From: an uncultured Aliiroseovarius sp.
GTDB lineage: Bacteria; Pseudomonadota; Alphaproteobacteria; Rhodobacterales; Rhodobacteraceae
Direction of reading: 5' to 3'
DNA length: 64,000 bases
NCBI RefSeq assembly: GCF_947497285.1
Contig: NZ_CANMFT010000004.1
Location: 186,001-250,000 of the forward strand
Below are positions 45,985-55,872 of this stretch, one piece after another. How positions within the stretch are numbered: the first letter of the stretch is position 1; every line of letters begins with the position of its first letter. The translations under genes were made by a program, and so were the position numbers. Below the pieces are notes generated by a model. The model worked only from the letters and a program-made list of their open reading frames with translations, ran no database searches and was not told the DNA's origin.

Positions 45985-46725
45985 ATGAAAATAATTCAGA
46001 ACTCTCATTTGGGGATGGCGCTTTGTGCCGCTTTTGTTGTGTCTGGCTGCGTGAAACCAGACATGGAAGATGACGGACAAGCCGCTGCGCAGGACACGCC
46101 GGTGCAGGTCACTGAAACGGCCGCACCCGACGTCCAGCCCGCACAATTCGCGTCGATCGACTATGCAAGCGCCAGCACCGTTCAAGACCTGATTGAATCC
46201 CGCAGCGACGAATACGAGAAGCTGACCGTGCAGGCTCGCCAGCAAGGGATGGTCGGGGGTGCGCTACGTGGTGCTCTGATCGGTCTTATCATCGACACCG
46301 ACCCCGCCCTGATCGCAGGTGGCGCGATTGTCGGCGGTATCATTGGCAGCCATAGCGGGCAACAAGTCGCCTCGAAGCTGATCCTGGAACATAAGAACTA
46401 TCTGATCCGCCGCTGGTCGCTTGAGCGGGTGCTGGCCTCTGTCAAGACTGACAGCAAGGACACGCGCTTTGACCTGATGCTTTCGGACACGCTTGTGAAG
46501 ACCGCACAGAAAAGTCAGGCAGCACCGGTGGCCAAGGCTGATCTTGCCAAGCTGACCACGTTCAAAACCCATGCGGTTTCAAGGGCGCTGGCGCTGCGGG
46601 AAATTCTTCCGATCTATGATGAAAACCCTGTGGCGAAGCAGGCTCTGAAAACCGAGCTTGATCGCCAGATGGCCATGATTTCTCAGTTCGAGCAGAACCT
46701 GAACACACTGGAAACGCTCACATGA
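45985..46725 (+). CDS. Glycine-zipper lipoprotein
   Basis: A 246-residue predicted lipoprotein: signal peptide with lipobox VSGC (Cys21 or so), an acidic/Gln-rich linker, a glycine-zipper segment (about 95-130: GGALRGALIGLI, then AGGAIVGGIIG) able to insert in or span a membrane, and a helical C-terminal half. The start at ATG 45985 fits the signal peptide; an upstream in-frame ATG does not. It is first of three consecutive small lipoprotein genes, overlapping the second by 4 bases. Function unknown. Confidence 0.78.
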   Translation: MKIIQNSHLGMALCAAFVVSGCVKPDMEDDGQAAAQDTPVQVTETAAPDVQPAQFASIDYASASTVQDLIESRSDEYEKLTVQARQQGMVGGALRGALIGLIIDTDPALIAGGAIVGGIIGSHSGQQVASKLILEHKNYLIRRWSLERVLASVKTDSKDTRFDLMLSDTLVKTAQKSQAAPVAKADLAKLTTFKTHAVSRALALREILPIYDENPVAKQALKTELDRQMAMISQFEQNLNTLETLT

Positions 46726-46943
46726 TCAAGACAGATTTTCCACGTTTCTTGCGCCCCGCCATTCTGGGGTGTGCCGTCGCATTCACCTCGGCCTGTGCAC
46801 AAAGCATCGTGCCGGAAGACCCCTGTGCGGCTGCCGACCGGCCCATTGAATTGGGTAACCTTTTGGAGAATAGCCTGACGGACAGCTACGAGGCCTGCCT
46901 GGCCATCGTGCGCGATCAGGCCGTCACGGCGTTGGAGAAGTAG
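46722..46943 (+). CDS. Small lipoprotein
   Basis: A 73-residue predicted lipoprotein with signal peptide and lipobox TSAC (Cys25), then a short mature part with two further cysteines (DPCAAADRP and YEACLAIV) that could form a disulfide. It overlaps the glycine-zipper lipoprotein gene (ATGA), and the third lipoprotein gene starts 1 base after it. No known family is recognised. Confidence 0.7.
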   Translation: MIKTDFPRFLRPAILGCAVAFTSACAQSIVPEDPCAAADRPIELGNLLENSLTDSYEACLAIVRDQAVTALEK

Positions 46944-46944
46944 G

Positions 46945-47136
46945 TTGCGCAGATCCCTTGTGCTGTTGAGTTTCTGTGCTGCCCTCGCGTCCTGCGGGAT
47001 GCCCGATACATACGCGTCGAATGCCGAGCCCTGCGTTGAAGAGATCTGCGAAACCATGCGCGAAGACCTACAGGACAGGAACTGGCTGTATCGCTGGTAT
47101 TATTTCCTGACCTATCCGTTCCTGCACAGCCGCTGA
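46945..47136 (+). CDS. Very small lipoprotein
   Basis: A 63-residue predicted lipoprotein starting at a TTG, with signal peptide and lipobox LASC (Cys17). The mature part has two cysteines (EPCVEEICETM) and an aromatic C-terminus (NWLYRWYYFLTYPFLH). The TTG start one base after the previous stop suggests translational coupling. No family is recognised. Confidence 0.6.
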   Translation: MRRSLVLLSFCAALASCGMPDTYASNAEPCVEEICETMREDLQDRNWLYRWYYFLTYPFLHSR

Positions 47137-47273
47137 CCAAAGCCGCCAAAGCGTCCCTGCTTTTGCGATGATCCGCTTCTACCAGTCGGACCCCAAGGAT
47201 CACGGCAACAGTCTTGCGCAGGCAAGCTTTCGAAACCCGTTCCCACGATTGGTTCTTGTTTGTCGGCAGAAGA

Positions 47274-47350
47274 TGGCGATCCCTGAAGGACTCGAACCCT
47301 CAACCTGCTGATTAGAAGTCAGCTGCTCTATCCAGTTGAGCTAAGGGACC
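47274..47350 (-). tRNA. tRNA-Arg (anticodon UCU)
   Basis: A full cloverleaf can be drawn on the minus strand: acceptor stem GGTCCCT/AGGGATC, D-arm, anticodon stem-loop with CTTCTAA (anticodon TCT at 47316-47314), T-loop GGTTCGAGTCC and an encoded CCA end (47276-47274). It reads AGA codons. No integrase or repeat adjoins it. Confidence 0.95.
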
Positions 47351-47405
47351 GCACGCCGAAGCCTTACCCCCGGCGCACGCCTCGTTTCAACCTCAAATCG
47401 ACCGA

Positions 47406-47585
47406 TCAGCCGTTGATCTGCTTGGCCACGATCCACGAAACCGGCAATGCCACGGCAAAACCCGCGACGGCGGCGTAGATGATCGGCTGGGCGGTATCCA
47501 TACCGACGGTCAGGGCCGCGACGATGAAAATCCCGGCGAGCGTTGCGCCGAGCAGGATATAGATGACGGCGGCGAGACGGAACAT
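47406..47585 (-). CDS. Small two-helix membrane protein, paralog A
   Basis: A 59-residue protein with two hydrophobic helices (about 3-25 and 32-53), ending LPVSWIVAKQING. AAGGAG lies 6 bases before the ATG. It is a close relative of the 64-residue protein encoded just upstream (shared G.TLA, VAL..G, AA..GF.V.LPVS..VAK). The pair looks like a tandem duplication. Proteins of this kind are sometimes mislabelled as CTP synthetase; nothing here supports that activity. Confidence 0.75.
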   Translation of the reverse strand: MFRLAAVIYILLGATLAGIFIVAALTVGMDTAQPIIYAAVAGFAVALPVSWIVAKQING

Positions 47586-47659
47586 GGCATTCTCCTTCGA
47601 TACATTCGCGAATACGCACGTGTTGTGGACCCGGCACGCCCGCGCCTCTTTGATCTGGA

Positions 47660-47854
47660 TCAGTCGCCGATCATTGCTTTTGCGACAAAGTAGCTCACCG
47701 GCAGCCCGACCACGAACCCGACACCCGCCGCGCCCAGCAAAGGCCACAGGCCGGACACGCCGTTGACCAGCGCGACCACCACCAGAACCGAGGCCAGCGT
47801 GGACCCGATGATCCCGTAAAATGTCATGACGATCTTTAAAAGCGATGAACGCAT
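47660..47854 (-). CDS. Small two-helix membrane protein, paralog B
   Basis: A 64-residue protein with two membrane helices (about 9-30 and 37-58), ending LPVSYFVAKAMIGD. AGGAGG is 5 bases before the ATG, giving a firm start. It is upstream of its paralog on the same strand, 74 bases away, and downstream of yjdM. Function unknown. Confidence 0.75.
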   Translation of the reverse strand: MRSSLLKIVMTFYGIIGSTLASVLVVVALVNGVSGLWPLLGAAGVGFVVGLPVSYFVAKAMIGD

Positions 47855-47900
47855 CAGGGGCCTCCTTGCCCGGCGACATAGCCGACAGACCTTGCCCTGC

Positions 47901-48407
47901 CTACTTCTTCTTCACGAACTGCGTCAGTATGACAATGCGCTGCCCTTCGACGCGCCCCTCGATATGCTCGGGGTTGTCGGCCACAAGGCTGATCCCGCGC
48001 ACGGCCGTGCCGCGTTTCGCCGTGAACCCTGCGCCCTTCACGGGCAGGTCCTTGATCAACACCACGTTGTCGCCTTGGTTCAACGTTGCCCCGTTGGCAT
48101 CCTTGTGCTGGGACGCGGCGGCCTGATTGTCGACCCACGCCTGCGTGTCCTCGTCCAGATACACCTGATCCAGCAAATCCTGCGCCCAAGGCGCGGCAAT
48201 CCGCTTCAACATCCGCACAGACACCACCTGAACCGCCGCATCCTCGGACCACATCGAGGACGCAAGCCCTCGCCAATGGTTCGCCTCGGGCGTGCCGTCG
48301 ATCTGAGCGGCGCAGGTGGCACAAAGATCAACCGCCGCGCCCTCGAGCCCGCCGGGAACAGGGAAACTGGATAGAGGGGCGTCTGAAGCGCAGAAGGGGC
48401 AGGTCAT
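47901..48407 (-). CDS. yjdM: PhnA/YjdM family zinc-ribbon protein
   Basis: Protein of the YjdM (PhnA) family, 168 residues. It has an N-terminal zinc ribbon with CPFCASD and CATC pairs (about residues 3-32) and the C-terminal YjdM domain with QGDNVVLIKDLPVKGAG, KRGTAVRGI and the ending ILTQFVKKK. The name PhnA was historically tied to phosphonate use but the biochemical role is unclear. No phosphonate genes are in the window. Confidence 0.88.
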   Translation of the reverse strand: MTCPFCASDAPLSSFPVPGGLEGAAVDLCATCAAQIDGTPEANHWRGLASSMWSEDAAVQVVSVRMLKRIAAPWAQDLLDQVYLDEDTQAWVDNQAAASQHKDANGATLNQGDNVVLIKDLPVKGAGFTAKRGTAVRGISLVADNPEHIEGRVEGQRIVILTQFVKKK

Positions 48408-48507
48408 GGGGGCTCCGGGGTTGGGTGGGAGGTAAAGTTAGAAAGGTCGAGCCCAAATGTGTTTTACGCGTTCTGTCGCAAACAGAAGCAATTACACAAT
48501 AATCAGG

Positions 48508-49350
48508 CTACTTTACGGAATTCCGCTCAATTGCTTCATAGCCTTCATGTGTTACAAAAAAAACACCTGAACCAAGTGAGCGTTCTTCTATCAATGAGTA
48601 ATCGCTAAGTTTTTCTACCGCGGCTCTCCACCTAGCGTCTTCCCTACCAACCCCATCGGTTTTGATTTGGAAGTCTCCTCCAAAATATGAAGAACCACCT
48701 AAATTATCTCTTTTTCCCACAATGCCGTTTCCGTCGACAGCCCCTTTTAGTAATTGAACCGCTTCTTCGGGGAATGAAACCGTCTTCAATCCAGCTTCGA
48801 CCTCTTCGGATATAGCCTCAAATCGCGCAATAATCTCTTTAACGTGCGTGTTTTCATGCAATGTATGACGTAGGTGCCGGGTGAATTTTCGCTCCAATTC
48901 CCCTGAAGTGGAAAAACTATCAAATAGCCCTTGCGACTTGCACCACTCTTTGAATTGAACCAGAAGACTCCACTGTTCCTGATCTAAAGCATCTGGTGCG
49001 ACAGGTTTGGTGCAAAAGTAGATGATCGCAGGCTTTCCTGAGTCGATATGACGTTTGATTTCTTCGACAGTTCCGCTGATTTCATTCTTCGTCGGGCTTC
49101 CTAACCGTGTCCAAAAAATTCCAACTAGGATATCTGAACGATCCACAATTCGTTCATTGATTTGCTCTTGCGCTGGAACACCCATATCCGGCGACGCATG
49201 CGTGTCCCATCCAATAGGCAGAAGAACTAAACCACTGTGAAATGAATCTGTATAATTCCATTGATAAACGATGTCTCGAACTAACTGCCGCTCATCCTCT
49301 ACATCAGAAGGCGAAGCAATCATTACGGGTAGAACCTTGGCATTATACAT
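48508..49350 (-). CDS. DUF4062-type protein with winged-helix-like C-terminus
   Basis: A 280-residue soluble protein. The N-terminal 130 residues match DUF4062, a TIR-like Rossmann domain, in VMIASPSDVEDERQLVRDIV, the RIVDRSDILVGIFWTRLG core and the IIYFCTKPV strand. A helical linker follows, then a possible winged-helix end (WRAAVEKLSDYSLIEER ... FFVTHEGYEAIE). The gene starts 4 bases after the lepA stop and is visibly richer in A+T than its neighbours, suggesting later acquisition. Related domains occur in sensing/defence proteins, but a defence role is not shown here. Confidence 0.65.
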   Translation of the reverse strand: MYNAKVLPVMIASPSDVEDERQLVRDIVYQWNYTDSFHSGLVLLPIGWDTHASPDMGVPAQEQINERIVDRSDILVGIFWTRLGSPTKNEISGTVEEIKRHIDSGKPAIIYFCTKPVAPDALDQEQWSLLVQFKEWCKSQGLFDSFSTSGELERKFTRHLRHTLHENTHVKEIIARFEAISEEVEAGLKTVSFPEEAVQLLKGAVDGNGIVGKRDNLGGSSYFGGDFQIKTDGVGREDARWRAAVEKLSDYSLIEERSLGSGVFFVTHEGYEAIERNSVK

Positions 49351-49354
49351 GCGC

Positions 49355-51154
<1,800 letters not shown>

Positions 51155-51204
51155 GTGCGGGATATGAGGGGGAAATGCAGGGCAGTCAAGCAAATCAAGC
51201 GGCG

Positions 51205-51660
51205 TTACCCCACCGGCAGCACGTTCCTTCGCACCATCGTTCTGAGCGTGAAGCTGGACCGCATGCGGCTGATCCCGGCGACCCGCATCAGACGGTCCTC
51301 CATGAAACGGTCGAACGCGGTCAGATCGGCGACGACAACGCGCAGAAGGATGTCACGGTTGCCAGTCATCAGATGGCATTCCATCACCTCATCCATCCGC
51401 GACACCGCCTGTTCGAAACGGATCAGCGCATCGCGGTTTTGGCTTTCCAGTTCGACCGAGATAAACACCGACACAGGCAAGCCCAGCTTGGCCTGATCGA
51501 CCCGCGCGCCATAGCCAGTGATGACGCCCGCATCCTCCAACGCGGCAACCCGGCGGGCGCAGGGGGTGGGCGACAGGCCGACGGTCTCGGCAAGGTCACC
51601 AAGCTTTTGGCGGCCGTTCTTTTGTAAGGCGGCAATGATGCGGCGGTCGGTGGAGTCCAT
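51205..51660 (-). CDS. Lrp/AsnC family transcriptional regulator
   Basis: Feast/famine-type regulator that responds to amino acids. The 151-residue protein has the N-terminal helix-turn-helix ([28 protein letters not shown]) and a C-terminal RAM ligand-binding domain with [19 protein letters not shown]. It is divergent from the leucine/phenylalanine-type dehydrogenase gene, so control of that gene is likely. ATG 51660 has GAGAG upstream; an upstream in-frame ATG (51681) is an alternative. Confidence 0.92.
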   Translation of the reverse strand: MDSTDRRIIAALQKNGRQKLGDLAETVGLSPTPCARRVAALEDAGVITGYGARVDQAKLGLPVSVFISVELESQNRDALIRFEQAVSRMDEVMECHLMTGNRDILLRVVVADLTAFDRFMEDRLMRVAGISRMRSSFTLRTMVRRNVLPVG

Positions 51661-51723
51661 AAGATTTCTCTCGCATATCATCTCGCGACTTAGTTTTATC
51701 ACTAATTCTTGCTGAAGACACGC

Positions 51724-51743
51724 CGAAAATAGGTGATTATTCG
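51724..51743. promoter_or_regulatory. Candidate Lrp operator between lrp and the dehydrogenase
   Basis: CGAAAATA at 51724 and TTATTCG ending at 51743 form an imperfect A/T-rich palindrome in the 127-base divergent region. Lrp sites are loosely palindromic, so this is only a candidate. Confidence 0.25.
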
Positions 51744-51787
51744 ACATTGACCCAGAGTAAAGTCGCGCGAAACGATGGGAGGACATC

Positions 51788-52837
51788 ATGAACATCACCC
51801 CAGTGGCTTCCGCCACCCATGAAGAAGTGTACCGTGTCGAAGACGCCGACAGCGGTTTGATCGGCTTTATCGCCATTCACTCGACCACACTTGGCCCCGC
51901 CGCTGGTGGTCTGCGGATGCGCCCATATGACAGCGAAGAGGCAGCCCTGACCGATGCGCTGCGCCTGTCCGAGGGGATGACATACAAGAACGCCGCCGCG
52001 GGTCTGCGCCTGGGCGGGGGCAAAGCCGTGATCATGGGCGATCCCGCAACCTTGAAGACGCCTGCGCTTTTGCACGCTTTCGGACGCGCGGTTGATGCTT
52101 GCGAGGGCCGGTATTGGACCGCTGAGGATATGGGCATGAGCCCCTCGGATATGGCCGAGCTTGCAAAGGAAACGCGCTATGTTGCTGGACTGGCGGATGG
52201 GGCGTTTGCTTCGGGCGATCCGTCGCCCATCACCGCGCGGGGCATTTTCAACGCGATCTGTCGCGTCGCGTTGCATCAGTTTGGTGACGCAGACCTGACC
52301 GGCCGCACCGTTTCAGTTCAGGGCTTGGGCAATGTGGGTTGGAATCTGTGCGGGTTGCTGACCGAAGCCGGTGCAAGCCTGATCGTCACCGACATTGACG
52401 CGGACCGTGTTGCCAAAGCGCAAACGACCTTCGGCGCGAAGGCTGTTGGGTTGGACGACATCTATGCTGTGGCCGCCGACATCTTCGCGCCCTGCGCTAT
52501 AGGTGGCATCTTGAACGCGGACACGATCCCGCAATTGCGTGTGAAGGCCGTGGCCGGCGGGGCAAACAACCAGTTGGCCACGCATGCAGACGCCGACCTT
52601 CTGGCGAAGCGCGGCATTCTGTATGCGCCCGATTTCGTGGCCAATGGGGGTGGCATCATTAACGTCGCCACCGAGGTACTGAAAATCGAAGGCCGCGTTG
52701 CGTGGGTTGCCAAGAAGCTCGTCGCGCTGGATGAGACAATGGAAGCGATCCTGACCGAAGCGGAAAAGCAAGGCGTCAGCCCTGCCGCCATCGCACAGGA
52801 CGTGGTTGCAAAAACCATCAAGGCCCGCGCCGCCTGA
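51788..52837 (+). CDS. Leu/Phe/Val dehydrogenase family protein
   Basis: NAD-dependent amino-acid dehydrogenase of the Glu/Leu/Phe/Val family, 349 residues. The N-terminal domain has GPAAGGLRMRPYDSEEAALTDALRL, the substrate-binding lysine in EGMTYKNAAAGLRLGGGKAVI and the Asp in EDMGMSPSDM. The NAD domain follows with VQGLGNVGWNLCGLL and ANNQL. Leucine, phenylalanine or valine is the likely substrate; the sequence alone does not decide. A GGGAGG ribosome site precedes the start. A strong terminator follows. Confidence 0.9.
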   Translation: MNITPVASATHEEVYRVEDADSGLIGFIAIHSTTLGPAAGGLRMRPYDSEEAALTDALRLSEGMTYKNAAAGLRLGGGKAVIMGDPATLKTPALLHAFGRAVDACEGRYWTAEDMGMSPSDMAELAKETRYVAGLADGAFASGDPSPITARGIFNAICRVALHQFGDADLTGRTVSVQGLGNVGWNLCGLLTEAGASLIVTDIDADRVAKAQTTFGAKAVGLDDIYAVAADIFAPCAIGGILNADTIPQLRVKAVAGGANNQLATHADADLLAKRGILYAPDFVANGGGIINVATEVLKIEGRVAWVAKKLVALDETMEAILTEAEKQGVSPAAIAQDVVAKTIKARAA

Positions 52838-52858
52838 TCTGCCTTCAAAACCATTGAC

Positions 52859-52907
52859 GCGGGCACAAACGGCACCTTCGTGTCGTCGCTTGTGCCCGCA
52901 GGTTTTT
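52859..52907 (+). terminator. Rho-independent terminator after the dehydrogenase
   Basis: GCGGGCACAA (52859-52868) and TTGTGCCCGC (52890-52899) form a perfect 10-bp stem, followed by AGGTTTTT. The loop of 21 bases is long but contains its own small hairpin. Confidence 0.8.
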
Positions 52908-52971
52908 AGGCGCCATTGCCGAAGCAGCTATTGGCGGCTACGTTAGCGCCACCAAAGCGCAAGGCGACCCT

Positions 52972-53919
52972 ATGCCCAACATCCTGACGATCACATTGAA
53001 CCCGGCATTGGACATGTCGACCAGCGTCGATGCCGTAAGACCTGAGGACAAGCTGCGGTGCAGTGCGCCGGTGCTGGACCCCGGCGGGGGGGGCACCAAT
53101 GTGGCGCGCGCCATTCGGCGTTTGGGTGGGGATGCGACGGCGTTTGTTGCTCTGGCTGGCTTTCGGGGGCAACAGCTCGCCGCCTTGCTTGAGGCCGAAG
53201 GTGTGCCTGCCTTGCCTTTTCTGCTGCCCGGTGAAACCCGCCTGTCGCTTGCGGTCTCTGACCGCGCGGCCAAGACGCAATACAGGTTCGTCATGCCGGG
53301 CCCGAGCTGGGATGACGATACCAGTGACGAGCTGATCAACGAGCTGAACCGTGCCGTTCGCCCCGGCATGCATGTCGTGTTGTCGGGTTCGCAACCGCCG
53401 GGTTTGCCCAACGATCTTCCGGCGCAACTGACCCAATTGACCCAATCGAAGGGTGCTTGGCTCACGCTGGACACATCTGGCCCCGCGTTGGAATCGCTCT
53501 GGGACAATACGAAAGCAGTGCCCGATGTGTTGCGACTGGACGGTGCGGAGAGCGAGGTTCTGGCCGGCCATCCTTTGGCGTCGATCGACGCGGTCGCAGA
53601 CTTTGCGCGCGCTCTGGTGGCCAGCCGGAAAGCCGCCACGGTGGTGTTGGCGCTTGGCCCGAAGGGTTCAGTCCTGGCGACAAAAGGGCTGACGCTTCAC
53701 GCGGTGACACCAGAGGTGCCTGTGGTCAGCAAGGTCGGTGCGGGCGACAGTTTTGTCGGTGCCTTCACCATGACACGCGCGACGGGTGGCGACTGGTCGG
53801 ATGCATTGCGCCTTGGGGTAGCGGCGGCAAGTGCCGCTGTAATGAGCGCCGCCACCGACCTGTGCCGCCCCGCGGATGTGTATGACCTTCTGCCCAAGGT
53901 CACGATCACGAAGCTTTGA
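52972..53919 (+). CDS. PfkB-family sugar kinase (1-phosphofructokinase-like)
   Basis: Ribokinase-fold kinase of the LacC/FruK branch, 315 residues. It opens ILTITLNPALDMS, typical of FruK/LacC/PfkB; the sugar-binding GGGGTNVARAIRRLGG and the second PfkB signature SKVGAGDSFVGAFTM with the catalytic Asp are clear. No sugar transporter or fructose operon is nearby, so substrate is open (fructose-1-phosphate, fructose-6-phosphate or tagatose-6-phosphate). Confidence 0.9.
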   Translation: MPNILTITLNPALDMSTSVDAVRPEDKLRCSAPVLDPGGGGTNVARAIRRLGGDATAFVALAGFRGQQLAALLEAEGVPALPFLLPGETRLSLAVSDRAAKTQYRFVMPGPSWDDDTSDELINELNRAVRPGMHVVLSGSQPPGLPNDLPAQLTQLTQSKGAWLTLDTSGPALESLWDNTKAVPDVLRLDGAESEVLAGHPLASIDAVADFARALVASRKAATVVLALGPKGSVLATKGLTLHAVTPEVPVVSKVGAGDSFVGAFTMTRATGGDWSDALRLGVAAASAAVMSAATDLCRPADVYDLLPKVTITKL

Positions 53920-54022
53920 GCGCTTACGGAAATTGCATCCCGCGTGAAGTCACTGTATTCTGTTCGTGAGATGGGCGCTAAGACCCGTCGCCATCGAGGC
54001 AGCTTTTTAACGAGGACAAGAG

Positions 54023-54334
54023 ATGAAACGACTGCTTCTCGCCTTTGCATTTGCGTCTACCCTTATGCCCGCGCAGGCTGCTTTCGCCGGCGGTTCCATC
54101 GAGCGTGCCTGTTTGCGCGCCGACCGACCGAACGCGACGCGGTCGCTTTGCAATTGCATTCAGAATGTTGCCGAAGCGATGCTGACCAATTCTGAGCAAT
54201 CGAAGGTCGCCAAGTTCTTTTCGGAACCCCATCGCAGTCAGGTTACACGGCAATCCGACCGTGGCACGGACGAAAAATTCTGGAAAAAATACAAGAAGTT
54301 CGGGAAGGTCGTCGGGCAATACTGCACGCGCTGA
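54023..54334 (+). CDS. Small secreted cysteine-containing protein, unknown function
   Basis: A 103-residue protein with a signal peptide (about 1-22, ending AFA). The mature part has four cysteines (ACLR, LCNC, QYC) and a pattern of FFSEPHRSQVTRQSDRG and KYKKFGKVVGQYC that looks conserved and compact. It is rich in Arg/Lys. GAGG lies before the ATG. Its stop abuts the convergent phosphatase stop within the palindrome TGATCA. No named family is recognised. Confidence 0.72.
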   Translation: MKRLLLAFAFASTLMPAQAAFAGGSIERACLRADRPNATRSLCNCIQNVAEAMLTNSEQSKVAKFFSEPHRSQVTRQSDRGTDEKFWKKYKKFGKVVGQYCTR

Positions 54335-54793
54335 TCAGACCGTCAGCATGTCGATAAGCCCTTCGGAAGCTGCCTCGACCAGATCAAGCGTTTCGTCGAA
54401 ATTGCGCGTATAGTAAGGGTCTGGCACTTGATCCAGACCGGATTTTGGCGCGAATTCCGTGAAGACGACGACCCGCGTGTTCGATCCTGTCGGGCGCAGG
54501 CGTTCGATCTCGCGAAGGTTATTGTCGTCCATGCAGATGATCAGCTCAAACCGGTCGAAATCTGCCTGTTCAAACTGGCGCGCGCGCAACGCCGACAGGT
54601 CATAGCCGCGCGCCTTTGCTGCGTGTTGCATGGGACCGTAGGGCGGTTCGCCCACATGCCAGTCCGACGTCCCGGCGCTGTCGACTCTCACATCAAGCGC
54701 GGGGTTTCCGTGCGCCATTGTGCGAAAAACCGCTTCGGCGGACGGCGAGCGGCATATGTTGCCCAGGCAAACGAAAAGGATGCTTTGTGTCAT
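54335..54793 (-). CDS. Low-molecular-weight protein tyrosine phosphatase
   Basis: Tyrosine phosphatase of the LMW/arsenate-reductase fold, 152 residues, cytoplasmic. The P-loop is C9-LGNIC-R15-S and the general-acid Asp is D125 in PDPYY. Family members dephosphorylate tyrosine kinases of capsule synthesis, but no such kinase is adjacent. ATG 54793 is the start. It converges on the secreted-protein gene with no intervening base between stop codons. Confidence 0.92.
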   Translation of the reverse strand: MTQSILFVCLGNICRSPSAEAVFRTMAHGNPALDVRVDSAGTSDWHVGEPPYGPMQHAAKARGYDLSALRARQFEQADFDRFELIICMDDNNLREIERLRPTGSNTRVVVFTEFAPKSGLDQVPDPYYTRNFDETLDLVEAASEGLIDMLTV

Positions 54794-54856
54794 GCCTCTT
54801 TCATAAGATGCCAGACACGGCACGTCACCCGGAAATCCCCGGTCCGCGCCCGCCCG

Positions 54857-55111
54857 TCAGGGACCATCGCCGCGCCGCCACTGCATCTTCATATATAGCT
54901 GCCCCCCTTTCAGTTCCTCCAGCATCTGAGCCACCCGTTTTTCGCGTGTCTCAGGCCGCTTGGCGCGGGCGATCCAGCTAAGATAGTCGTTGCGCTGATA
55001 CGGAGGGCGCGCGTCATACGCCGCACGCAACCCGGCGCTATCAAGACGGTCCCTGATGTCGTGTGGCATGGGAACAATGGGGCGTTTCAAGACCATCCCT
55101 AAACGTCTCAT
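54857..55111 (-). CDS. YdeI/OmdA family short protein
   Basis: An 84-residue protein like the C-terminal half of YdeI/OmpD-associated (bacteriocin-protection) family proteins. The block YLSWIARAKRPETREKRVAQMLEELKGG is typical of that family. The upstream half of the larger family members is absent, so this is either a short version or a remnant. ATG 55096 is an alternative start with AGGG before it. It is divergent from the HxlR regulator gene. Confidence 0.72.
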   Translation of the reverse strand: MRRLGMVLKRPIVPMPHDIRDRLDSAGLRAAYDARPPYQRNDYLSWIARAKRPETREKRVAQMLEELKGGQLYMKMQWRRGDGP

Positions 55112-55221
55112 GCGTTGCGATCCGCAGTCAAGTCAGCCAAAGGAGGCGAAGACGGGCGCACCTTCGCCAATTGCCCGAACCACCCCTTGCAAACGCCTGC
55201 TGTCACCGTCACAAGCGCGCC

Positions 55222-55872
55222 ATGTCTCGTGCTAAACCTTACTCCATGTCCTGCCCGATATCGCTGTCGCTTGATCTGCTTGGCAACAGGTGGGGGCTGC
55301 ATATCTTGCGTGAATTGCATGCGGGTCCTGCCAGCTTTGGTCAGATCAAGACCGGGCTGCCCGGTATCGCGTCCAACATCCTGTCCGCGCGTCTGGTCGA
55401 ACTTTGCGACGCAGGACTGATCCGCAAGTCCGAACGGATCTACACCCTGACCGACAAGGGGCTTTCGACACGGGCGATCTTGTTTGAATTGGCCCGGTTC
55501 GGGCGCGTGCTGCCTGTGCCAATGGCTCCGTCTGATCCCGAAGGCATCGCCCATCATGCGGTCATTCTGGCCGGCGCGATAGAACGCGCCGCCGGGCCGC
55601 TTGACGACATCCGCGCCCAGATCGACCTGAACGGCACCCCTTTTTCGCTGACGGTGGCAGGCGGTCGGGCGGCGTTGCAAACCGGCGAGATGCCGTTGGC
55701 GCCCGTGCGCCTTGCCTTCGACTGGTCGGATGTAGAGGCCGTGGCCAACGGAGATCTCCGCGTGGCCGCCTTCGCCGCAGAACGCGAAATCACCGCCGAG
55801 GACCCTCTCAAGGTCGCTGCCCTTCTGGACCTGCTTCAAAAGGCACTCGATATTTATGGGGGGTTCAAGTGA
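55222..55872 (+). CDS. HxlR-family transcriptional regulator
   Basis: Winged-helix regulator of the HxlR type, 216 residues. N-terminal half: SCPISLSLDLLGNRWGLHILRELHAGPASFGQI with the HxlR CP/GxRW signature, then SNILSARLVELCDAGLIRK. The C-terminal half is an added domain of about 110 residues that may bind a ligand. It overlaps the sirtuin gene by 4 bases (GTGA), so both are likely expressed together. ATG 55222 fits the family start best. Confidence 0.88.
   Translation: MSRAKPYSMSCPISLSLDLLGNRWGLHILRELHAGPASFGQIKTGLPGIASNILSARLVELCDAGLIRKSERIYTLTDKGLSTRAILFELARFGRVLPVPMAPSDPEGIAHHAVILAGAIERAAGPLDDIRAQIDLNGTPFSLTVAGGRAALQTGEMPLAPVRLAFDWSDVEAVANGDLRVAAFAAEREITAEDPLKVAALLDLLQKALDIYGGFK

Noticed and set aside
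47274-47350. tRNA-Arg as an attachment site for an integrated element
   Set aside because: No integrase, no direct repeat of the tRNA 3' end nearby, and flanking genes look resident. The DUF4062 gene is more than 1 kb away.
47406-47585. CTP synthetase label often given to such small proteins
   Set aside because: At 59 residues with two membrane helices it cannot hold the synthetase or glutaminase domain.
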